A DNA stretch of 64,000 nucleotides from Panopea generosa (lineage: Eukaryota; Mollusca; Bivalvia; Adapedonta; Hiatellidae): NCBI GenBank assembly GCA_029582155.1, contig CM055908.1, forward strand, positions 21,057,406 to 21,121,405, given 5' to 3'. The stretch's first letter is position 1; every line of letters begins with the position of its first letter. This document shows, in pieces, positions 51,901 through 60,570 of this stretch. The notes beneath the pieces were generated by a model. The model saw nothing but the letters and a program-made list of their open reading frames with translations. It did not search any database and was not told the DNA's origin. Made by a program: the position numbers and the translations under genes.

Positions 51901-53703
51901 TATGTCTCTATCAGTATGTTGTATTAAATCTTTGTTCTTTATTAGCATAAAAAAGAAGCTAAATATTCAATCAATCAATCAATCGTTCTTTACTGACTAT
52001 CATTTCTGTTCTGTCGATTCAGTGGCAGTGTGGGAGCAGGAGTATATTTAAAACATTATTTTAAATACCTTTCTCTTGTTTTCTAATTCTTGCTGTCATA
52101 ACATACAATAATGGCAATGTCAAGCCTACAAAGCTATTCAATCTATCTAAGAGAACTTAAATAAATAAATGCAGTCTATGACAGCCTTCAAATATCTAGA
52201 AAGTGCAACTAGTCAACTATATTTCAAATATTAAAAAAACCCACATAATTCATCTTAATTGTTGTTTTCAATACTATATTTAAATCATGCCAAATAATAT
52301 ATAAGCTGAAACTACAGAACCAAAATGCAATGTTTATTACTATAATACCCCACCCACATTTTTCTTTGCAGTAAACTCAATTTCAATATCAATTTTCATG
52401 TTTTCACAGAAGAAAATTTATATACAAAGAGTTCCAATTATTGTAAATCTACGAAAATATTTATAAAATTACCAGGACCAAACACTGACATTTTACATAA
52501 CGCGATTGATCGCAAATTATCTGCAAAAACATTATAAGATTTTAGACATCGTTACCATTTTGGCAAAGGGAGGTAATTTTATACTCTTCATAATGGAGAA
52601 TTTGAGAAACACCCGTGAGTTACGTCATCGTCTTTTTTTTTAGTCTTTGCTCGGGTAGGTGGTAAGAAACGTGTTACCTTGGGCATAGATATCCGACCAA
52701 TGAGAGCGATTATTAAAAATAGATTACATTATATTCAAAGCTATCCACCAATCACATTAGAGGAATTAAAATAGATAAATGAATATGCACGAGAGGTTTT
52801 CCAAAGTCACATTATTGGGCATGTGGTATAAGCACCGCAGAGGTCAATTGTTTATACTGATTAGTTACAGTCTTTAAACAACAGTTTGACCTGTGTCGTT
52901 TCGAATAGAGATATCTGCAGACCTGTGTATTGTGAAAACTAGCTTATCCGATTTTTTAAGACAAGCCGACGGGCAAGTAACTTTGAAAAAGGCACATGTC
53001 CGGATCCAGATTTGACAAGCCCCGGGCATCGGGCTATCCTATTCTTGGAGCACTGCCACTGTTTCCTGGGATTAATCAGTACTCGAGCACACCCCTTCTC
53101 CGCGAGTAACTGAAAACTCCCACTTGAATCAGTGATGACAGACGAATGATAATTAGACACAATGTCATATATCAATCATCACGGAGACTGTTGCCAGAGG
53201 GGGGATGCAAACTCATGACCCCTGGGTTGATAGTCAGATGCGTAACCGACTGAGCTAATCGGGCATGGCTGTGGAAGTTTCAATTTACAATTATTGAAGC
53301 TTTCAATTGGGAATTTGTACCACTCAATTGGGAAAACAAGATATTAAAACATGCTTGTGAATATATAATCTCATCAATCATGTTAATTTGAATAAAAACT
53401 ATTCATTTATACAGCCTGTCAGTGTTAAATGATGAAAGCAATAAACATTTACACACGAGCAGTTGAATATAATATTTCTACAGTATTCTACCAAAAATAT
53501 TGCAGAAAAAAACAATTCAACCTGTTTCCATCTTTGATTTTAATTGCATGGGTGACTGATCATATCATGTGGTGTTTATTTGTCACGATCTTTTTTTAAA
53601 TAAAACATTGTTTTGACATTTGGGTGTCACCAAAATTAACACATTTTTCTTCGGTATTTCTACCTACCTTAGGCCTATACAACCACTTCCGTATAGAGTT
53701 CAT
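33847..53703 (-). CDS. ZFYVE28: LST2 / ZFYVE28 homologue, 12 exons, complete
   Basis: Lateral signaling target protein 2 homologue: an endosomal FYVE protein that negatively regulates EGF-receptor signalling in worms and mammals. Exons in transcript order: 53668-53703, 51048-51326, 50331-50480, 47812-47864, 46314-46403, 45667-45756, 43499-43600, 39681-41279, 37012-37175, 36012-36257, 34496-34599, 33847-33969. All are GT-AG and in phase, giving 1,011 residues (human about 890). Layout: conserved N-terminal helical domain (1-270), a long acidic Ser-rich disordered region (about 280-800), a conserved [34 protein letters not shown] segment (about 830-875), and a C-terminal FYVE domain with [14 protein letters not shown] and PVRVC motifs. 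K86 sits in [10 protein letters not shown] and aligns with human K87, the reported monoubiquitination site. An in-frame TAA at 53713-53715, four codons upstream, fixes the start. Confidence 0.96.
34496..34599 (-). CDS. ZFYVE28: LST2 exon 11: first half of FYVE domain
   Basis: Residues 938-971. [20 protein letters not shown] has the WxxD motif and first zinc pair. [11 protein letters not shown] is the signature basic patch that binds phosphatidylinositol 3-phosphate in FYVE domains. Acceptor TTTACAG abuts a minisatellite; donor GTTTGT, phase 0 end. Confidence 0.96.
34605..34940. repeat. 31-bp minisatellite at the LST2 exon 11 acceptor
   Basis: About eleven units of GGTCAAATCTGGTTCATCAA plus CAACAAACAAA (plus strand). 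It abuts the FYVE exon acceptor: the last unit runs into the TTTGTTTACAG tract. On the transcribed strand each unit reads a T-rich tract with ACCAG. Confidence 0.9.
35750..35917 (-). mobile_element. SINE-A copy
   Basis: AGAGCTAATCAGTTAACCTA, TAATGTCATATATCAATCAT and GGCAGGGATTCGACCTCACG match SINE-A, with an internal deletion. LST2 intron 10. Confidence 0.75.
36012..36257 (-). CDS. ZFYVE28: LST2 exon 10
   Basis: Residues 856-936 with split codons. [18 protein letters not shown] is nearly identical to human [19 protein letters not shown] Pro/Ser/Asn-rich linker to the FYVE domain follows. Acceptor TTGTAG, donor GTAAGG. Confidence 0.95.
36400..36660 (+). repeat. Dispersed repeat (GGCCATAACTGTGCC type), full-length copy
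   Basis: AAAAAGGGCCATAACTGTGC, ATGGTTCTTGTCTCTGTGTG, AATGAGTGGTTGCATAGATA and AGCTCTCCTTGGACTTCGTC, in order. The same modules recur three times at 42340-42930. Non-coding in all frames by inspection. Confidence 0.7.
37012..37175 (-). CDS. ZFYVE28: LST2 exon 9
   Basis: Residues 801-854 with split codons. [20 protein letters not shown] leads into [20 protein letters not shown], matching human [20 protein letters not shown]. Acceptor TTACAG, donor GTATAT. Confidence 0.95.
37176..39680. other. LST2 intron 8
   Basis: AT-rich with no open frame of interest. Near 37950-38020 a CTAGACCACAGGACTAGTAG segment and repeated ACTAGCCC motifs resemble text near 41950-41990 and the end of the transposon at 51674, possibly scraps of related elements. 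Confidence 0.35.
39681..41279 (-). CDS. ZFYVE28: LST2 exon 8: long acidic Ser-rich region
   Basis: Residues 268-799. It begins with [19 protein letters not shown], the end of the conserved N-terminal domain. More than 500 residues of disordered sequence follow, rich in Ser, Thr, Asp and Glu, with one local island [16 protein letters not shown] that may be a short binding motif. It ends in a Ser/Cys run ECDCDKDW. Acceptor TTCCAG. Donor GTGAGT in phase 2; the open frame meets TGA at the donor. Much longer than the human counterpart region. Confidence 0.95.
42340..42930 (+). repeat. Three partial tandem copies of the GGCCATAACTGTGCC repeat
   Basis: Copies start near 42342, 42508 and 42685. Each has GGCCATAA..GTG..AAAATGC, CTCTGTGTGTTCCATTGAT and AATGAGTGGTTGCATAGATA. 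Only the last continues into TAGCTCTCCTTGGACTTCGT. LST2 intron 7. Confidence 0.75.
43499..43600 (-). CDS. ZFYVE28: LST2 exon 7
   Basis: Residues 234-266 with split codons at both ends. [13 protein letters not shown] and [15 protein letters not shown] match human GLVVYADGPLNLD and MSELFRPFHTLLRKI. Acceptor TTTCAG, donor GTATCA. Confidence 0.95.
43935..44118. repeat. 39-bp exon-6-derived array, distal block
   Basis: About five units separated from the main block by a hAT element. Four units retain ACCTAC (GTAGGT on the LST2 strand) at 43965, 44004, 44043 and 44082, spaced 39 bp. Same unit as 45240-45666. Confidence 0.9.
44119..45225 (-). mobile_element. Decayed hAT transposon inside the minisatellite
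   Basis: Ends TAGTGTTGGGAATC and GACACCACTA are imperfect inverted repeats. Flanks GCAAACGT and GTAAACAT match at 6 of 8 positions, as expected for an aged 8-bp hAT target duplication. On the minus strand, about 44930-44790, a reading frame gives [20 protein letters not shown] then [10 protein letters not shown], the C-terminal dimerisation (hATC) region of hAT transposases. The rest of the transposase is missing. 1,107 bp. Confidence 0.85.
45240..45666. repeat. 39-bp array of LST2 exon 6 tail plus 5' splice site
   Basis: About eleven units. On the LST2 strand each reads TGATGTTTACCATTCCTAGA, then TTAGCC, ATTGTCTG and GTAGG. That is the last 34 nt of exon 6 plus the first 5 nt of its intron. 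Exact GTAGGT donors occur at 45272, 45311, 45350, 45389, 45428, 45505 and 45622, and at the true donor 45661. One unit has GTATGT and one GTAGAT. Non-coding in the intron: each unit has an in-frame TAG. Confidence 0.93.
45667..45756 (-). CDS. ZFYVE28: LST2 exon 6, parent of a 39-bp splice-donor minisatellite
   Basis: Residues 204-232 with split codons at both ends. [20 protein letters not shown] then LAIV match human [23 protein letters not shown]. Acceptor TTTCAG, donor GTAGGT at 45666-45661. The last 34 exon bases plus the first 5 intron bases form the unit of the array downstream. Reading on past the donor gives TGG then TAG. TG joins T of exon 7 to make C233. Confidence 0.95.
46110..46313. 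repeat. 32-39-bp array of LST2 exon 5 tail plus 5' splice site
   Basis: Six units on the LST2 strand of TTATTTTCTGAAACAGTTCA then CAG|GTGAGT and CCATTCA. That is the last 23 nt of exon 5 plus its donor. Intact GTGAGT donors begin at 46313 (true), 46281, 46245, 46206 and 46136; the one near 46170 is mutated. Some units carry a long T run upstream. Confidence 0.93.
46314..46403 (-). CDS. ZFYVE28: LST2 exon 5, parent of a splice-donor minisatellite
   Basis: Residues 174-202 with split codons at both ends. [19 protein letters not shown] and [10 protein letters not shown] match human [18 protein letters not shown]. Acceptor TTGTAG, donor GTGAGT at 46313. The last 23 exon bases plus this donor are copied serially downstream to about 46110. 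Reading past the true donor gives AGG then TGA, so this donor is the only one that keeps the frame. Confidence 0.94.
46650..46865 (-). mobile_element. SINE-C copy
   Basis: CATGCTCAAAGTTTTCCTAG, GTAGAACCTGTACATATGTG and TGTCTTTCTCAAGGATACCA match reverse SINE-C. LST2 intron 4. Confidence 0.5.
46870..47805. other. LST2 intron 4 remainder
   Basis: AT-rich and unique-looking, with no open frame or repeat that I can support. Confidence 0.4.
47812..47864 (-). CDS. ZFYVE28: LST2 exon 4
   Basis: Residues 156-172 plus two bases. [17 protein letters not shown] matches human REALRHFDVLFAEFEL. Acceptor TTTCAG, donor GTAATA. The phase-2 AG joins C from exon 5 to give the S of ELSYVSAM. Confidence 0.95.
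48055..48560 (+). mobile_element. SINE-B copy split by a MITE
   Basis: The head TGTGTGGCCAAGCAATTAGG lies before the MITE. The body resumes with GATGGCTTACGTCCCATCAC, GGATGGTGGTTCTACTCAGA and AACCTAAAATGTGTTGGAAA after it. Removing the insert and one TTAA restores a continuous SINE. LST2 intron 3. Confidence 0.8.
48113..48347. mobile_element. piggyBac-like MITE, copy 3, nested in SINE-B
   Basis: TTAA at 48109-48112 and 48348-48351. Ends CCCTTTACTCCATA and TATATGAAGTAAAGGG. The hairpin at 48165-48231 has two arms of about 32 bp around CGTAACG-type centre. Two units of the internal TATATTAGAGGTGTC module. Confidence 0.9.
48958..49140. repeat. Possible diverged relative of the CCATCCTTAAAAAA MITE
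   Basis: Shares TTTGTTTGCCATG, a CCCA block and AGTGGGTAG with the MITE at 1885 in the same order, but the ends are not clear. LST2 intron 3. Confidence 0.3.
49386..50029 (+). mobile_element. Non-autonomous transposon carrying a transposase N-terminus
   Basis: Ends ATATTCCCTTATTAACGCCC and GCGTTAATAAGGAATAT are inverted repeats. Inside is a short frame (49796-49972) for a zinc-finger start of a hAT/BED-type protein. About 640 bp, LST2 intron 3. Target duplication not clear. Confidence 0.7.
49796..49972 (+). pseudogene. Fragment of BED/hAT-type transposase N-terminal zinc finger
   Basis: Starts [19 protein letters not shown] and continues with [20 protein letters not shown] and ALNSH, then a stop: 58 codons. 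The pattern, W at about 10, then CxxC and a downstream SH, is what I recognise from N-terminal fingers of hAT-related proteins in marine invertebrates. No catalytic domain follows. Confidence 0.6.
50331..50480 (-). CDS. ZFYVE28: LST2 exon 3
   Basis: Residues 106-155, phase 0 at both ends. [20 protein letters not shown] and [15 protein letters not shown] match the human [20 protein letters not shown] region. Acceptor CATAG, donor GTAAGT. Missed by simple ORF searches in this frame; identified by translating the reverse complement. Confidence 0.95.
51048..51326 (-). CDS. ZFYVE28: LST2 exon 2
   Basis: Residues 13-105, phase 0 at both ends. [30 protein letters not shown] and [10 protein letters not shown] are hallmark LST2 segments. 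[10 protein letters not shown] carries K86, equivalent to the human monoubiquitination lysine. Acceptor CTTCAG, donor GTAAAC. The intron before it carries a SINE split by a 1.38-kb transposon. Confidence 0.96.
51602..53268 (-). mobile_element. SINE-A split by a transposon
   Basis: 51602-51673 holds the SINE tail side (TTCATTTTTATGCCATCGAG). 53056-53268 holds the remainder, up to the tRNA-like head (GCGTAACCGACTGAGCTAAT, GGGC). The two parts join at CCACT. LST2 intron 1. Confidence 0.85.
51674..53055. mobile_element. 1.38-kb non-autonomous DNA transposon with CAGTGCTCCAAGAA ends
   Basis: CAGTGCTCCAAGAA at the left and TTCTTGGAGCACTG at the right are exact 14-bp inverted repeats. AGCCC/GGGCT blocks sit just inside. 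CCACT flanks both sides (51669-51673, 53056-53060), a 5-bp target duplication confirmed by the interrupted SINE. No transposase frame. CAGTG ends suggest hAT, but 5 bp is not the hAT size, so the superfamily is left open. Confidence 0.85.
53270..53660. other. LST2 intron 1, 5' part
   Basis: AT-rich, no feature recognised before the exon 1 donor. Confidence 0.4.
53668..53703 (-). CDS. ZFYVE28: LST2 exon 1 (start)
   Basis: [12 protein letters not shown], matching the human start MMNRFRKWLYKPK. An in-frame TAA lies four codons upstream, so no longer start is possible without another upstream exon. Donor GTAGGT, phase 0. Only 36 coding nt. Confidence 0.93.
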
Positions 53704-54200
53704 TGTGTGTACTTAGTTATGGCTTGTTATCCATATCGTAGTGCCTTTAATTCATAAAATATTTATATTTTCCTTCGATGTTTTCATCCACCTTTCATGG
53801 AAAAGTTCTCGTACTATCTCGTACCATGACGCGACTTCCTGTTGGGCCACTCTAAAACTCTGACTTTGATGGCTGACGTCAGATATTAGGATGACCAAAT
53901 ATTGTGCGAGGAAAACGCTGACCAGACGGAAAATGCTAACCAAGTCAATAATATTTTTACTGTAAACATTTTTGATTTAGATTTATGTTTTATGTTAAAT
54001 AGCATACATAAAAAATTATAATCAAATGTTTGTTTTAATAGCTTTTTTTCCAGTTCAAAATATGAAGAAAACACTGACCAAATCCGAGTTTTGCAGGAAA
54101 ACGCTGACCATCTACATCTACATCGTACGTCGACGTAGTCACAGTTGACTATTTCGCGACGGGTGGTGAAATGTCAAGAAAAGATATTAAAGGATAGACA
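53704..54200 (-). promoter_or_regulatory. LST2 5' UTR and upstream region
   Basis: Sequence immediately upstream of the LST2 start. No TATA box or initiator can be called. It contains a repeated motif GAGGAAAACGCTGACCA near 53908 and 54095. A related block of about 170 bp recurs at 55850-56120, so part of this flank is repeat-derived. Confidence 0.35.
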
Positions 54201-54453
54201 GTAAGAAGAGGTTGGATAGTTAAAAGGTAGAAAGTTGGAATAAAGTGTGTCCAGCTACGTTTTCGCCTCTTCAACCCTGTCCTCTCCGGTTACGGCGGCT
54301 GCGGCCGGTACAGCAATGGGAATCACTAGAAACTACATGTTGCTGGACTCCTACGGACATGAATAAGAGTGTTGATAGCCCATGCTTGAAGGATAACAAG
54401 TCAGCGGTGTCTGCTACGCCGGCAGGTAGGCTGTGTTCGTGGAAACATTACTG

Positions 54454-54870
54454 TCATTGGGCTCTGGTCCGACGAGATTCTAGTGTCTCCAATCCCAGGT
54501 GGTCTAGCAAGGAGGAGACACTGCTGGTATTGTGATATCTGTTGGTTACATCCTCTGAACAATCTTCAGCTTGTGTGTCTGGTCCTTGATGCACGGGTTC
54601 CAGACTGGAACAGTACTCCAGGTTTGGTCGCACAAGTGTTTTATAGGCCGTACCATTTATCTCTCCATTGTTGATACGCAGATTGCGTCGAAGGAAGCCG
54701 AGCGTGCTGTTACTCTTCTTCACAGTCTTGTCAATATGATAGTTCCACGAGAGGTTCTTGGACATGTGGACTCCGAGGTACTTCGTTACTGAATCTGTAT
54801 CAAGTGTGTGGCCCTTCAAAGAGTACTCATATATAATTGGGGTCCTCTTGCGGTTGACACAGAGGATAGT
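54454..54870 (-). pseudogene. Non-LTR retrotransposon reverse transcriptase fragment
   Basis: On the minus strand the frame reads YLGVHMSKNLSWNYHIDKTV, then SNSTLGFLRRNLRI and AYKTLVRPNLEYCSS. This is the segment after the RT catalytic core in jockey/CR1-type elements. It then loses the frame. No catalytic YxDD motif and no endonuclease are present. The plus-strand frames here are shadows. Confidence 0.8.
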
Positions 54871-55367
54871 TTAATCATATTTTATTGCATTTATAATTGC
54901 AGCAATGTGGTTGGGCCACAAGTTCTCACAACATTAATTACGGCCCTTCCCCTAAAATATTACAAATAATTGAAGACAAAAAACCATTATAACATGGCAT
55001 AACACATGATAAAGGGTTAATACAAAGTGAAAAGAGACGTACCACAGTGTGTACACAGTTCCATCAGTGAATACCAATTTAAATAATAGAGAAAAATTAT
55101 TTCTTAAAAAGTCAGTAATATCAATTCCATTTAGTTCTTATAAGGTTAAAAAAAAAAGAAGACTGGAAAAGGAATAGGAATGCAATAGATGCATTTAGAC
55201 ACTATGCAGACTTGTAACACAACAATAAAAAAAAGATTATCCCGTATGATCTACATTGTTGTCATTAAAGTAACTGTTTACAATATTGATTATGAATGTT
55301 TGTCAGTCGTTATAGAAACCTTTTTTTTTATTGGATATAAAAATGCTTTTTATGACGGATTTCTTAA

Positions 55368-55772
55368 TTAGTACTCAGATTCAAATCTTTTTGAAGATGT
55401 AATAAAGTGTTGTACAGCTTTAAATATTTTAGTATTATCATAGTATACAAGATTAGAATTGCCATATAATATTAACCTTAAACCTATTGGGTGGAATGCT
55501 CTAATTGAGCTAAAAAATTCAATTCTTGAAGCTACATATAAGACACATTTAAAAAAGTAGTGTTCAGCATCTTCAGTCAAATATCCACAAGTACAGACGG
55601 GATTATTTTTTAAATGGTTTAAATACATATCACTATTCCAATTACTGCAGTTATTTCTGATTCTAGCATGCAGAGTTGATAAGTATCTGTTTCCCTCCGA
55701 GTAATAATTTGGAGGTTTTTTAGGTGACATTCTTATATTGTTTTTAAAGGCAGATATACTTGAGTCTATCAC
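55368..55772 (-). pseudogene. C-terminal fragment of a non-LTR retrotransposon ORF2
   Basis: 134-codon frame with LSTLHARIRNNCSNWNSDMY and NPVCTCGYLTEDAEHYFFKC. This is the zinc-binding Cys/His tail (CxCG...EHYFxxC) found at the end of many non-LTR retrotransposon ORF2 proteins. The start shown is arbitrary. Whether it belonged to the same element as 54454-54870 is unclear. Confidence 0.7.
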
Positions 55773-56129
55773 TCTTACTGCTGGGTCTTATTGTAAACAT
55801 GTTTTATTTAAAACCTATATTTCTATGTAAAATAAGATTTTTTTAACACCATAGATACAAAATATTAATCAGAATTTTGTTTTAACAGCTTATTTTTCAG
55901 TTCAACATATGAAGAAAAAGCTGATCAAATCCGAGTTAAGCAGGAAAACGCTGTATGGCCAAGTTAATAAAATTCTTATTGTAAACAGTTTTTATTCATT
56001 TTTTTTTTATGTAAATTGCTTACATTGGATTAATACAGATGAAAAAAGATAATAAATAATTTATTGTTAAGCTCAAAATATATCATATAAATAGATATGG
56101 CCTGACCAAATTATGCGAGGAAAACGCCC

Positions 56130-56335
56130 AGGTGGTCTAGCAAGGAGGAGACACTGCTGGTATTGTGATATCTGTTGGTTACATCCTCTGAACAATCTTC
56201 AGCTTGTGTGTCTGGTCCTTGATGTACGGGTTCCAGACGGGAACAGTACTCCAGGTTTGGTCGCACAAGTGTTTTATAGGCCGTACCCTTTACCTCTCCA
56301 TTGTTGATACGCAGATTGCGTCGAAGGAAAACGAC
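56130..56335 (-). pseudogene. Second copy of the RT fragment
   Basis: Nearly identical to 54497-54700 (GGTGGTCTAGCAAGGAGGAG through TTGATACGCAGATTGCGTCG). Both edges meet GAGGAAAACGC-type motifs, so a short piece sits inside the local repeat. Confidence 0.8.
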
Positions 56336-56567
56336 GACCAGTCGGAAAACGCTGATTAAGTCATTGCATGTATTGTAAACATTGTTTCATTAATGCGTGT
56401 GTGATTCTAAGGTTTTTAGTCCCTCTGTCAAATTTCCCCATTTTTTAAATCCAGCCGTTGACGCGTTACGTGTTATTACCGTATATACATATACCACCCT
56501 GCGGCGCACGGTATCCTGACAAAAGCCCCATTTGAGCTGTAACCCCACCGTTGATTTTTGTTCTTTA

Positions 56568-57450
56568 TTCTATAGTAAATAATAAAAGTTTGAAGGCTTG
56601 TCATTCATAGAAAACCCGAAATGAAAGAAGTGAAACCTACATTTTACTGTTTGTCAACCTCTGCACTATCAAAGTAGGTGTCATGTGTCATATAAGAGAT
56701 TTTTTTCTGTTCAGTGTGTACATGACAATGCTATCAAAATATTCAAAATACATCAATAATGCCATTCAAATAAATAAAATGAGCATTAAAATAAGGAAAA
56801 TGCATTTTTAAAGACGAATAAATGAGGATTATTGATAAGCGCCATTATGCGACTACCCCACGGAAGCACTTCCTTTTTGCAATGGTGGTACTATACCTGG
56901 ACAAAAACACCTTGGTAGATTTTAGAACGTGAACAAGAGTTCCTTTGTTGATTTTAGGAGATGGACACAAGCTCATTGGTCGATTTTAGAAGTTGGACAA
57001 AAGCCCCATGGTCGAATTTAGAAGGTGGACAAAAGCCCCTTAGTAGATTTTAGAAGGTGGAAAAAAGCCCCTTGGTAGATTTTAGGAGATGGACACAAGC
57101 CCCTTGGCAGTGCTCACTTCACTCCAGATGTCAGTTCTATAGTAATTAATAAAAATTTGAAGGCTTGTCATTCATAGAGAGACCCAAATTTTACTGTTTG
57201 TCAACCTCTGCACTATCAAAATATGATGAGAAAAGTAGGGGTGATGTTTCATATAAGAGATTTTTTTTCTGCTCAGTGTGAGCTGTTGACAAATTGAAAG
57301 TAGACTTGTAAATTATGTTTTCATACCCCAATTTCTAAGCATATTTTTTTTCTCTCTAAATTCACAATTCAAACATTTTTAAAGAAGAAGAAACAATGAT
57401 TATTTATAACCGCCATTATGCGACTATCACACGGAAGCGCATCCTGGTTT
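56568..57450. repeat. Local direct duplication flanking a 35-bp repeat
   Basis: A block with TTTGAAGGCTTGTCATTCAT, TGTTTGTCAACCTCTGCACT and CATATAAGAGATTTTTT at 56568-56705 recurs at 57134-57285. A second block with CGCCATTATGCGACTA at 56840 recurs at 57410. Between them, at 56925-57110, are about five units of TTGGTAGATTTTAGAAGGTG plus GACAAAAGCCCC. Confidence 0.85.
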
Positions 57451-57984
57451 CCAGAAATAACGACGTCACAAAAAAGGGGGAATCAATACAAAAAACTATT
57501 TCCGCATTGCTGTGCGGCCTGTCCTCGGGTTTCTCAACCGTTACAATTTACTGTATAGAATGTATGTGATACCAGAGACATACAATTAAAATGAATGATC
57601 ACAATGTCATATACAAATATTTATGTCCTATTACCCAGGATTTCCCAAGCTATTACTGACTTTAAAATTTATAGATTATTTAAGCAAAGCAAACATGAAT
57701 GCGGGACTAAGATTAGAGGGCATGAGGAAACGGTTCAACTGATGTACGGTTCAAGTTTATGTTTACTACTATTTTCACTGAATACATCTCACGAGATCTT
57801 GAAACTACTTATCCCCTCCTCCATGATGGTGCCATAATCTTAGCTACAAGTGACGCGGGGCAATAACTCCGAATTTAATTATTCGATTTGGCCAGTGAAC
57901 TTGTCCATGATATGCTTGCCATGTTAAACAACAAAGCATAACTAGTATAATGTTTACAGCAGCATAGTTATTAATTCACTAGTC

Positions 57985-60570
57985 TAATCACAGTCACAGA
58001 CATTCACAAGTCCAGTCACAGTCGCATACATTCACCAGTCCTATCACATATACACCAGTTCAATTAAAGTCAGACACTCACCAGTCAAATCACAGTCATA
58101 GACATTCACCAGTCCAATCACAGACATTCACCAGTCAAATCAAAGTCAAACATTCACCAGTCCAATTACAGTCATATACATTCACCAATTCAATCACAGT
58201 TATATACATTCACCAGTTCAATCACATTCAGACATTCACCAGTCCAATCACAGTCACAGACATTCACCAGTCATATCAAAGTCGGACATTAACCAGTCCT
58301 ATCACAGTCAGATATTCACCAGTCAAATCAGTCAGACATTCACCACTCCTACCACAGTCAGACTTTAATCAGTTAAATCACAGTCAGACATTCACAAGTT
58401 CAATCACAGTCAGAGTCAGACATTCACCAGTTCAATCAGTCAGACATTCACCAGTCCAATCAAAGTGACAGACATTCATCAGTCTAATCACACATTCATT
58501 AGTCCAATCACAGTCATAAACGTTCACAAGTCAAATCACACATTCACCAGTCAAATCACAGTCAGAAATTCACCAGTCCAATCACATGCAGACATTCACT
58601 AGTCCAATCCTAGTCATATGCACTAGTCCAATTACAGTCAGACATTCTACAGTTCAATCACAGTCAGACATTCACCAGTCCAATCACAGTCAGACATTCA
58701 CCAGTCCAATCACAGTCAGACATTCACCAGTCCAATCACAATCATAGACATTAACTAGTTCAATCACAGTCAGACATTCACCAGTCCAATCACAGTCAGA
58801 CATTCACCAGTCCAATCACAGTCATAGACATTCACTAGTTCAATCACAGTTAGACATCCACAAGTCCAATTACAGTCATAGACATTCACCAGTACACTTA
58901 CAGTTACGTACTTTCACCATTCAAATCACAGACATTCACCAGTCCAATCATAGTTAGACATTCACCAGTCCAATCACAGTCAGACATTCACCAGTACAAT
59001 CACAGTCATAGACATTCACTAGTTCAATCACGGTTAGACATTCACAAGTCCAATCACAGTCAGAGACATTCACCAATCCAATATCAGTCACATACATTCA
59101 CCAGTCCAATCACAGTAAATTATTCACCAGTCCAATTACAGTCATAGACATTCACCAGTACAATTACAGTTACGTACATTCACCATTCCAATCACAGACA
59201 TTCACCAGTCCAATCATAGTTGCACATTCACCAGTCCAATCACAGTCAGACATTTATCAGTCCAATCACAGTCATAGACATTCACTAGTTCAATCACAGT
59301 TAGACATTCACAAGTCCAATCACAGTAAGAGACATTCACCAATCCAATTACAGTCACATACATTCACCAGTCCGATCACAGTTAAACATTCACCAGTCCA
59401 ATTACAGTCAGACATGCACAAGTCCTACAACAGTCAGACATTTACCAATTTAATCAATCAGACATTCACCAGTCCAATTACAGTCAGACATGCAATTGAC
59501 CTATCATAGTCAGACATAAACAGTCACAGACTTTCATCAGTTCAATCTGAGTCACAGACATTCACCAGCCCACACACATTCAGACATTCACCAGTCCAAT
59601 CACAGTCAGACATGCAACTGACCTATCATAGTCAGACATTCACCAGTCCATTCACAGCCACAGATATTCACCAGTCCAATCAAAGTCATACATTCACCAG
59701 TCCTATCACACATTCACCAGTTCAATCACAATCAGACATATACTAGTGAAATCAGTCAGACATTCACCAGTCCAATCACAGTCAGACATTCACCAGTCAC
59801 AGCACAGTCAGACATTCACAAGTTTAATCATAGTTATACATTCAGTTCAATCAGTCAGACATTTATCAGTTCAATCACAGTCAAGCATTCACCTGTCCAA
59901 TCACAGTCAGACATTCGTAAGTCCTTTCAGTCAGATATTCACCAGTCCAATCAACCAGTCATATCACAGTTAGACATTCATACGTTCAATTAGTCAGACA
60001 TTCACCAGTCCAGTCACAGTCAGACAGTCACCAGTTTAATCACAGTCTGACATTTACCAGTCTAATCACAATAAGACATTCGCCAGTCCTATCACAGCCA
60101 GACATTCACCAATCCAGTCACAGTCAGACATTCACCAACCCAATCACAGTCAGACATTTACGAGTCCAGTCAGTCAGACATTCACCAGTCCAATCACAGT
60201 CAGACATTTACCAATCCAATCACAGTCAAACATTCACCAGTTTAATCACAGTCAGACATTCACTAGTCCTATCAGTCAGACATTCATCAGTCCAATCAAT
60301 CAGACATTCACCGGTCTAATCACAGTCAGAGATTTACCAGTCCTATCACAGTCAGACATTCACCAGTTCTATCACAGTCAGACTTTCACCAGTCATACCA
60401 CAGTCAGACATTCACAAGTTCAATCACAGTCAGACATTCACCAGTTCAATCAATCAGACATTCGTCACAGTCAGACATTCACAAGTTCAATCACAGTCAG
60501 CCCTTCACCAGTCCAATCACGGTCAGACATTCAACAGTCCTATCACAGTCACAGACATTCACTTCACTGC
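57985..60570. repeat. 26-bp minisatellite, about 2.6 kb
   Basis: Roughly one hundred units of CAGACATTCACCAGTCCAAT plus CACAGT, with point changes and short deletions throughout and some higher-order runs (for example near 58810-59050 and 59150-59330). It gives only spurious short frames. Confidence 0.97.

Noticed and set aside
54245-54792. Plus-strand frames of 60-96 codons
   Set aside because: They are antisense to the retrotransposon RT fragment, whose minus-strand frame has clear RT similarity.
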